A DNA stretch of 64,000 nt from Haloarcula sp. CBA1129 (GTDB taxonomy: Archaea; Halobacteriota; Halobacteria; Halobacteriales; Haloarculaceae): NCBI RefSeq assembly GCF_008729015.1, contig NZ_RKSM01000001.1:2976001-3040000 (forward strand). The letters run 5' to 3'. The position numbers were made by a program, and so were the translations under genes. The notes beneath the pieces were generated by a model that searched no databases, was not told the DNA's origin, and saw only the letters and a program-made list of their open reading frames with translations. Below, piece by piece: positions 58,311 to 64,000 of this stretch. The first letter of the stretch is position 1. Each line of letters starts with the position of its first letter.

Positions 58311-61108
58311 CTGACGACACACGACCTGACGACGACGGGGAGGCCGTATCGGACGAGGAAGTCGACGAAGTACTGCAGGAGATTGAGCGAAAACGCTCCC
58401 TCAGGGGCTGGGCGGTTGTCCTCGTCGCGCTCATCGGCATTTCGTTTTCGGTGTTTCAGATGTGGCTCGCGGCGAAGGGGTTCGTCCTCTCGCTCTCGCT
58501 CCCGGGTGTCGGTGATGTCGTGTTCGCGTCGCTACAACTGCTCCAGATCAACGCTGTCCACGTCTCTTTCGGCCTTATTCTGACGTTCCTGCTGTATCCG
58601 GGTAGCACCGGCGACGGCCCGCTCTCCCGGCGCTGTATCGCGCTTGGGTCGCTGGTCGACGAGAAATTCGGCGCGGAGCATCCGGTGTCTCGTGCCGTTC
58701 ACGCCGTTGGCGGCGTGCTCGCTTGGGCGTTTCTGGACGCCGAGATGGACCGCGTGACACCATCGGATTTCGTCTTCATCGGCCTGTCGGTGCTGTCGGC
58801 CGCGTATTTCATCACTGACTTCGACGAGATCCAGCGGATGCGCGCACTGGGACTCGAACGCGGCCGCCCCATTCAGGACGTGTTCACTTACTTGGAGCCG
58901 ATAGCGGGCCTGCTCGGGCCACTCGCCGACACCTCCTATGCGTTCGTGCTGGGCGTTGTCGGCGTCATACTTGTCCTCGAAGCGACCCGCCGGGCGATCA
59001 GCCTCTGGCTGATGGTCATCGTCGCGGCGTTCGTCGTCTACGCCCGCTTCGGTGTCCTCATTCCACAGGATGCGGCCTACGTCGGTGTCCTCTCTATCCC
59101 GGAACTGTCTTGGCCATCTATCATCCAGAACCTCTGGTACAACACCGAAAACGGGGTGTTCGGGATTCCGGTCACCGTCTCCGTGCAGTTCATCTACATC
59201 TTCATCCTCTTTGGCGCGTTCCTCGAAATGTCCGGCGCGGGACAGTGGTTCATCGACCTTGCGTACGGCGCGACGGGGACGCGGAAGGGCGGCCCGGCGA
59301 AGGCGTCTATCCTCGCCAGCGGCTTCATGGGAACCATCTCCGGCTCGTCCATCGCCAACACGGTCACGACCGGTGCGTTCACCATTCCGTTGATGAAGCG
59401 GTCGGGCTACTCGCCGGAGTTCTCCGGCGGCGTCGAGGCCTCGGCCTCCTCGGGCGGTCAGATTCTCCCCCCGGTAATGGGAGCCGCCGCGTTCCTCATC
59501 GTCCAGTACACGGCGACGCCGTTCGCTGACGTCATCGTCGTCGCGACAATCCCCGCCATCGTCTTCTTCTTCGGCGTCTGGGTGATGGTCCACTTCGAGG
59601 CGGTCAAGGAAGACATCGGCGGGCTCGACTCTTCTGAGCTGGTGAACATCCGCAGCCACCTCCGGAGCGGATGGTTCTACCTCGTCCCGCTCGTTCTTTT
59701 GCTGTACTACCTCATCATCGAGCGGCTGTCAGTCGCCCGGTCGGCGTGGTTCACGCTTATCGCAATCGGCGCGCTCATCGCGCTTGTCGCGGCCTACAGC
59801 GACGAGACGCGAACTCGACTCGGTATCACACTTGCGTCTCTCTTCGGGCTGACGACGCTCACGCAGTACTTCACCGGGCACGGTATCTTCGGGTACCTGT
59901 TCAATCGGTTCGTACAGGCCACTACAGCGTTTCCGGCGCTGTTTGACCGAATCGATGGCCTTGTCGCGGCAGATCTAACAGCGGAAGGTGCACTTGAGTT
60001 GGCCGGCCCACAACCGCTTGGCTCCGCGCTTTCGGCGGCGCTCGGAAACGTCGGTATGTTGATCATCCTCGCCGGTGTCCTCACGCTGATTACCCGGCCC
60101 CGACTCGACTCGCCGCTGCTTTCCTTCGACGGTGCGGTCGACGACGCCGCCGAGACGACCGCTGACGCCGTCGGTCGCCCGGATCTGGCTTCGAACGGGC
60201 TGTACAAGCTCGGCGTCTTCCTCGGGAAATCAATGGAGAGCGGAGCCAGAACCGCGGTCCCGGTCGTCATCGCCGTCGCCGCCGCCGGCATCATCCCGGG
60301 TGTCATCAGCGTCTCCGGCCTTGGCCCGAACCTCGTCTCGCTCATCACGGCCGTCGCTGGTGGCTCGCTGGTCTTATTGTTGCTCGTCACCGCGTTCTCT
60401 TCGATCATCCTCGGAATGGGGATGCCGACGACGGTGACCTACATCATTCTTGTCTCCCTGCTCGCACCGGCGCTGACCGAGTTCGGCGTTCCGCTGCTGG
60501 CGGCGCACCTGTTCATCCTCTATTTCGGCGTCATCGCCGACATCACGCCGCCAGTCGCAGTGGCCGCATACGCTGCCTCCGGCGTCGCGAAGTCTGATGC
60601 CTTCGAGACCGGTATCGAGGCGTTCTCGCTGTCGCTGAACAAGGCTATTGTGCCGTTCGCGTTCATCGTCACGCCGGGCATCATTCTGCTTCGCCGTAAC
60701 CCCGACGCCGCCAGCCTTGACATCGGGGACAAATACCGAGTCGTCGGGGTTACAGACCTCCTCGATGTCGGCTACGCAATCCCCGAGGTACTGATACCCG
60801 TGATCGGCGTCTTCCTCGGCGTTGTTGCGCTTGCGGCGACGGTCATCGGGTTCGCGTACGCGCCGGTCTCCCGGGGCGAGCGGGCGGCGTTCGCGTTCAG
60901 TTCGCTGCTCCTGATGGCCCCCGCGCTCGCTGTGTCCGGGCTGTACGACCTCCTCGGACTCGTCGGTATCGCCGGCGGCGAGATGACGGTCCTGCTCGAC
61001 GTTGTACTCCGCGGCGTCGGTCTCGCCCTGTTCCTCTTCCTCATGGCGAAGAACCGCCAGCGCGGCGGTGACCCTGTGGGACAGTCAGGCACGCCCGAGC
61101 CGACGTGA
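58307..61108 (+). CDS. TRAP transporter permease, fused DctQ-DctM (4TM/12TM)
   Basis: A 933-residue membrane protein joining the small (DctQ) and large (DctM) subunits of a TRAP transporter. The first 50 residues are cytoplasmic and acidic, followed by DctQ-like segments; the DctM part has GPAKASILASGFMGTISGSSIANTVTTGAFTIPLMKRSGYSPEF, VEASASSGGQILPPVMGAAAFLI and GMGMPTTVTYIILVSLLAPAL. It uses an ion gradient to import the TAXI ligand. It follows the DUF1850 gene with an ATGA overlap; upp lies 40 nt downstream with its own promoter. Confidence 0.95.
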   Translation: MTDDTRPDDDGEAVSDEEVDEVLQEIERKRSLRGWAVVLVALIGISFSVFQMWLAAKGFVLSLSLPGVGDVVFASLQLLQINAVHVSFGLILTFLLYPGSTGDGPLSRRCIALGSLVDEKFGAEHPVSRAVHAVGGVLAWAFLDAEMDRVTPSDFVFIGLSVLSAAYFITDFDEIQRMRALGLERGRPIQDVFTYLEPIAGLLGPLADTSYAFVLGVVGVILVLEATRRAISLWLMVIVAAFVVYARFGVLIPQDAAYVGVLSIPELSWPSIIQNLWYNTENGVFGIPVTVSVQFIYIFILFGAFLEMSGAGQWFIDLAYGATGTRKGGPAKASILASGFMGTISGSSIANTVTTGAFTIPLMKRSGYSPEFSGGVEASASSGGQILPPVMGAAAFLIVQYTATPFADVIVVATIPAIVFFFGVWVMVHFEAVKEDIGGLDSSELVNIRSHLRSGWFYLVPLVLLLYYLIIERLSVARSAWFTLIAIGALIALVAAYSDETRTRLGITLASLFGLTTLTQYFTGHGIFGYLFNRFVQATTAFPALFDRIDGLVAADLTAEGALELAGPQPLGSALSAALGNVGMLIILAGVLTLITRPRLDSPLLSFDGAVDDAAETTADAVGRPDLASNGLYKLGVFLGKSMESGARTAVPVVIAVAAAGIIPGVISVSGLGPNLVSLITAVAGGSLVLLLLVTAFSSIILGMGMPTTVTYIILVSLLAPALTEFGVPLLAAHLFILYFGVIADITPPVAVAAYAASGVAKSDAFETGIEAFSLSLNKAIVPFAFIVTPGIILLRRNPDAASLDIGDKYRVVGVTDLLDVGYAIPEVLIPVIGVFLGVVALAATVIGFAYAPVSRGERAAFAFSSLLLMAPALAVSGLYDLLGLVGIAGGEMTVLLDVVLRGVGLALFLFLMAKNRQRGGDPVGQSGTPEPT

Positions 61109-61148
61109 GTGAGAACCGTTTAACCCATCGGGGGTCAACGCCTCGGAT

Positions 61149-61826
61149 ATGCCAATCGAGCAGCGCGGCGACGCATCCGTCGTCACGCACGCGCTGGCGC
61201 GAGATGAACTGACAAAGATACGAAACGTCGAGACCGAACAGGTCGCGTTCCGGAAGGGACTGGTCCGTCTCGGTCGTATCTGCGGCTACGAAATCATCGA
61301 CGGCCGGATGGAGACCGAGTACACGGAGATCCAGACGCCGCTGACCACGACGATGGGCGAGCGGGTCAAAGGACTCGACGACGTTGTCATCGTCAACGTC
61401 CTCCGCGCTGCGACGCCGTTCGTCGAAGGACTGCTCAAAGCGTTCCCCCGCGCTAGGCAAGGTGTCATCTCCGCCAGCCGCGACGAGGACGCCGGCATGA
61501 ACGACGATGGTGAGTTCCCGATATCGGTCGAATACGTCAAACTGCCCGAAATCACCGAGGACGACACCGTCATCATCGCGGACCCGATGCTTGCGACCGG
61601 GTCGACGATGGCCACGGTACTGGACTACATCACTTCGGAAAAGACAGAGCCGGAGAACCTGCTCGTCTTGGCCGCGGTTTCCGCGCCCGAGGGCATCGTC
61701 CGCGTCTCGGAGGCCCAGCCGGAGGCAGACATAATCAGCGTCGCTATCGACGACGAACTCGACGATGACGGGTTCATTGTTCCGGGGCTCGGCGATGCCG
61801 GTGACCGGGCCTTCCGGACGACCTGA
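61149..61826 (+). CDS. upp: Uracil phosphoribosyltransferase
   Basis: A 225-residue enzyme that makes UMP from uracil and PRPP (salvage). The PRPP loop is [10 protein letters not shown] from Asp145; [19 protein letters not shown] and the C-terminal uracil-binding loop with [12 protein letters not shown] are typical. A TATA-like CGTTTAACC is centred about 27 nt before the ATG, giving a leaderless transcript. With the prs gene (14752) and the nucleoside importer (1-2481) it forms part of pyrimidine salvage, though the genes are far apart. Confidence 0.96.
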   Translation: MPIEQRGDASVVTHALARDELTKIRNVETEQVAFRKGLVRLGRICGYEIIDGRMETEYTEIQTPLTTTMGERVKGLDDVVIVNVLRAATPFVEGLLKAFPRARQGVISASRDEDAGMNDDGEFPISVEYVKLPEITEDDTVIIADPMLATGSTMATVLDYITSEKTEPENLLVLAAVSAPEGIVRVSEAQPEADIISVAIDDELDDDGFIVPGLGDAGDRAFRTT

Positions 61827-61867
61827 GCGGTCGCGGCTCGTTCGACCTGTCAGCTGAGAGACGAAAC

Positions 61868-61877
61868 GTTTTTATTT
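61868..61877 (+). terminator. T-rich tract after upp
   Basis: GTTTTTATTT lies about 42 nt after the upp stop; a simple T-run as used for archaeal termination. Confidence 0.45.
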
Positions 61878-62048
61878 GCAGCCCGAATCAGCCGATGATG
61901 TCGCGATTTTCCGTCTGTCCCTAGCCGCTGTACCCCCTTGCTTCATCTGGAAACCGACAGACGATAGCACACTACTGGTCCAGTTGAAACGAGACTGACG
62001 GCTATGAACCGCCCCGCGGCGACTGGATGTGGCTTCTCGCTGGCAGTG

Positions 62049-62528
62049 ATGGACCGGGAGGCTTTCCTACTGACGGAACGGCAACCCGGTATGGTTCGAC
62101 GCCGATACCGGGTCGCAGACACCGCCCAGCAACTCGTCGGAGGGTTCCTGCTCGCGGGACCGTTCGTCGTGACCGAGGAGGTATGGGTCCTCGCTGAGAA
62201 TATGTCTTGGTATCACGCGGTGCTCGTCGTCGGTATCGTGTTCGCTATCGGCTACGGGGCGCTGTACAAGGCTGATGCCGGCCGGGATATCGACACAGAG
62301 GCGGAAGTCGCTGGTATTCCGGTCCGCTTCGTCTCGCTGATGATCGTGGCGTTCGGTTCGGTCGCCATCCTCGCGACGGCGCTGACCGCACCGGACACGT
62401 TTCTCGTCGACGGTGGGATTCTGCCGGACCCGACGCCGATTGCCGTCGCCCTGACGACCCTGAAAGCGATCATCGTCGGTGCGATTTTCAGCGTCGTCGG
62501 GGCTGCGACGGCGGACAGCGTGTTCTGA
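62049..62528 (+). CDS. DUF2391-like membrane protein
   Basis: A 159-residue protein with four hydrophobic segments (QQLVGGFLLAGPFVVTEEVW, YHAVLVVGIVFAIGYGALY, FVSLMIVAFGSVAILATAL, TTLKAIIVGAIFSVVGAAT). It resembles the DUF2391 family of small membrane proteins found in archaea and bacteria. ATG 62049 (MDREAFLLTERQPG) is my choice; ATG 62004 and 62091 are in frame as well. Function unknown. Confidence 0.75.
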   Translation: MDREAFLLTERQPGMVRRRYRVADTAQQLVGGFLLAGPFVVTEEVWVLAENMSWYHAVLVVGIVFAIGYGALYKADAGRDIDTEAEVAGIPVRFVSLMIVAFGSVAILATALTAPDTFLVDGGILPDPTPIAVALTTLKAIIVGAIFSVVGAATADSVF

Positions 62529-62574
62529 CCGGGACCCGCACACTTAATTGGGTTCCCCACTCCTTGATGTGCAT

Positions 62575-63159
62575 ATGGAGTATACGCTGGCTATCGACAA
62601 CGCACCCGAGACCGTTCCGGGTGGCACGGGGGTACTGCTCCTGCACCCGAGTACCGGCGAGACGGACCGACTGGATACGGACTTCCTCGCGACCGACACG
62701 GACTCGATGCTCGTCATCTCGACCCGGACCACTGCCCGGGAGGTCAAGCAGAAACTGGAGTACTACGAGGTCGACGAGTCGAAGGCGACCATCCTCGACA
62801 CGCTGTCGGTCGAACGTGGCTACACTCGTCGCCAGTCCGAAAGCGTCCGATACGTCTCCGCGCCCGACGATCTCTCCGGTATTGTCTCGGAGGCCGAGAC
62901 GTTCCTACAGGACCACGACGGGAAACTCCGCGTGACCTTCGACTCGCTGACGGAACTCATCTACTACGCCGACGAGGACGGCGCACTGTCGGCTGTCGAA
63001 GATATCCTTGGCCTGCTTGCAGAGTACGACGCCGTCGGGATGTTCCACCTCGCCGACGAGGTCCACGACGAGGAGACGGTCGCGAGGTTCCGGGAACTCT
63101 TTGACGGCGTCATTGAACTGTCCGAGGACGGAACCGTTTCGAGTTCCTTCGAGGAGTAA
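62575..63159 (+). CDS. Stand-alone KaiC/RadA-like protein without P-loop
   Basis: A 194-residue protein with the RecA/KaiC alternation of strands: GTGVLLLHPSTGET, SMLVISTRTTAREVKQKLE, VRYVSAPDDLSGIVSEAE, GKLRVTFDSLTELIYYADED, AVGMFHLADEVHDEETVARFRELFDGVIEL. The Walker A lysine loop is absent (HPSTGETDR), so it is a pseudo-ATPase. It resembles the C-terminal domain of the transducer-like protein at 29273. A TATA-like ACTTAATTGG lies about 29 nt before the ATG. Related haloarchaeal proteins are annotated as regulators of unknown type. Confidence 0.78.
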   Translation: MEYTLAIDNAPETVPGGTGVLLLHPSTGETDRLDTDFLATDTDSMLVISTRTTAREVKQKLEYYEVDESKATILDTLSVERGYTRRQSESVRYVSAPDDLSGIVSEAETFLQDHDGKLRVTFDSLTELIYYADEDGALSAVEDILGLLAEYDAVGMFHLADEVHDEETVARFRELFDGVIELSEDGTVSSSFEE

Positions 63160-63343
63160 CCGGATACGAACCGCCCCGAATCTCCGACTCTTTCGGTGTG
63201 GTTGTGGCCGCCGACTGACACGATACTGTCCGTTGTGTCCTCCGATGGCGTTTCCCTCTCTCGAACGAAACGGTGTTTTCCCCCGGCAGCGACGCCAACA
63301 CCCCGTATGAGAACTCTTACCAGACCAACAACAATTAAGAGGG

Positions 63344-63366
63344 TATAACCCACATACAGGGTTGTA
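63344..63366. promoter_or_regulatory. Imperfect inverted repeat over a start codon
   Basis: TATAACCC (63344-63351) pairs with GGGTTGTA (63359-63366) with one G-T pair and a 7-nt loop; the right arm ends on the A of the ATG at 63366. A TATA-like AATTAAGAG (63333-63341) precedes it. It may be an operator at the transcription start. Confidence 0.35.
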
Positions 63367-63524
63367 TGCCGGAATGCCAGAACTGCGGTAATTTTGTAAC
63401 GGCTGACTACGCGCGTGTGTTCACGCCGAACGGGGTCGAAAAGCCCAGGGTCTGTCCGCAGTGCGAGGACAAGATTCGTGACGGGGCAGACGTCCGTGAG
63501 GCCCGGTCCACACGCCGTGGATAG
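63366..63524 (+). CDS. DUF7563-like zinc-finger mini-protein (52 aa)
   Basis: A 52-residue protein with CQNC at residues 4-7 and CPQC at 30-33 around VTADYARVFTPNGVEKPRV, followed by a basic tail (REARSTRRG). It is highly similar in pattern to the haloarchaeal DUF7563 family of small zinc proteins (name from memory). TATA-like sequence (AATTAAGAG) about 28 nt upstream supports a leaderless start. It is below the usual length cut-off and easily overlooked. Confidence 0.8.
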   Translation: MPECQNCGNFVTADYARVFTPNGVEKPRVCPQCEDKIRDGADVREARSTRRG

Positions 63525-63630
63525 AACCGATCAGGAACTGCCGCCCTGTGACCTGACGGTTGCGGGGACGTTTTCCTCGCCGGCTGAACTCGCTCCCACT
63601 CGCTGTTTCACCGCACAAGCGTTTCAGTGT

Positions 63631-64000
63631 CTATACTAGCGCGTCTGTCAGGCGTGTCCGTGCCTCTTCAAACACCGCGTCAGCACGGTCTGTATCACGG
63701 GCTTCGGCGGTAATCCGAACGAGCGGCTGGGTCCCGCTGGCCCGCAGGAGGAACCACGCATCGCCGAGATCGACACGGACACCGTCGAGCGTCGTCACGT
63801 CGTCGTAAGCGCCGGTCACCGTCTCACGGACGCGGTCCATCACGGTCTCCTTCCGGTCAGTTTCGACGCTATCCCGGCGGATGGGATACTCCGGGACGTC
63901 GGCGGCGCGGTCGCCCAGCGGACGCTCGCTGTCCAGCGCCGCGGCAGTACAGGCCGCCAGCGGACCGTCCGGACACAGCGTTCGCTCGGGCCAGATCCAC
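63631..64000 (-). CDS. Phosphohexomutase (phosphomannomutase/phosphoglucomutase), C-terminal part
   Basis: The last 122 residues of a protein whose start lies beyond the right edge. WIWPERTLCPDGPLAACTAAALDS and then WFLLRASGTQPLVRITAEARDTDRADAVFEEAR are the substrate-binding domain 3 end and the domain 4 phosphate-binding loop (RASGTQP) of the alpha-D-phosphohexomutase family. The family interconverts hexose 1- and 6-phosphates; which sugar cannot be decided without the catalytic serine and metal loops. Stop TAG at 63633-63631. Confidence 0.92.
   Translation of the reverse strand, partial: WIWPERTLCPDGPLAACTAAALDSERPLGDRAADVPEYPIRRDSVETDRKETVMDRVRETVTGAYDDVTTLDGVRVDLGDAWFLLRASGTQPLVRITAEARDTDRADAVFEEARTRLTDALV

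Noticed and set aside
1-64000. CRISPR arrays, tRNA/rRNA genes, insertion sequences, integrases
   Set aside because: Intergenic regions were read for regular repeats, clover-leaf consensus (GGTTCRA-type T arms) and transposase frames; none was convincing. The Cas4-like gene has no array nearby.

Overview
The window is a high-GC chromosome segment from a haloarchaeon (class Halobacteria, probably Haloarcula or a close relative; the genus is inferred). The signs are acidic proteins rich in Asp and Glu, strong G/C preference at third codon positions, Tat-type lipoprotein signals with a lipobox, many genes that begin about 25-30 nt after a TATA element with no room for a leader, and several families typical of haloarchaea (transducer-like protein with a KaiC-like tail, Cmi4-type protein, hemL-linked beta-propeller, CxxC mini-proteins). 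I see no rRNA, tRNA, CRISPR array, insertion sequence or prophage; this looks like core chromosome.

Left part (1-17.9 kb): end of a nucleoside-type ABC importer (ATPase tail plus two permeases), bacterial-type leuS, a GIY-YIG-like protein, a rhomboid protease, several small zinc-ribbon proteins, a YprB-type nuclease, a UspA-like protein, a ParA/MinD-like protein without its P-loop lysines, a HIT hydrolase with a family-4 uracil-DNA glycosylase, ileS, prs, a beta-propeller and hemL.

Nitrogen block (18-32 kb): nasA, narK and nirA assimilate nitrate, and the amt-glnK-lrp operon imports ammonium and senses nitrogen state. A Tat lipoprotein of the urea/amino-acid binding class and a CheC-like protein lie between them. 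Divergent from amt is a two-gene signalling operon: a soluble chemotaxis-type coiled coil fused to a KaiC-like domain without a P-loop, and a PAS/histidine kinase. nasA and narK share an 18-nt promoter motif that is probably a regulator site.

Middle (32-46 kb): a four-gene operon around a DUF58 protein, with ATGA overlaps throughout; hemB; a protein with a Gly/Ala/Cys tail; a CinA-type protein; a large membrane Fe-S oxidoreductase (HdrD/GlpC-like); a Cmi4-type protein; a solitary Cas4-like protein; a glutaredoxin-like, peroxiredoxin-like and Sua5 operon; a CBS/CorC membrane protein; a cupin and small membrane proteins.

Right part (46-64 kb): a CobW-type GTPase, an ArsA/Get3-type ATPase coupled to a 98-residue partner, a CstA peptide transporter, a frameshifted lipoprotein gene, a PiT phosphate transporter, a DJ-1/PfpI protein, a TAXI-TRAP import system (receptor, DUF1850, fused permease), upp, a DUF2391-like protein, a stand-alone KaiC-like protein without a P-loop, a DUF7563-type zinc protein, and the C-terminal part of a phosphohexomutase that runs off the right edge. 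The strongest leads for new biology are the nitrogen-linked signalling operon with its cis-elements, the ArsA-partner pair, the lysine-less ParA protein and the palindromes listed under findings.
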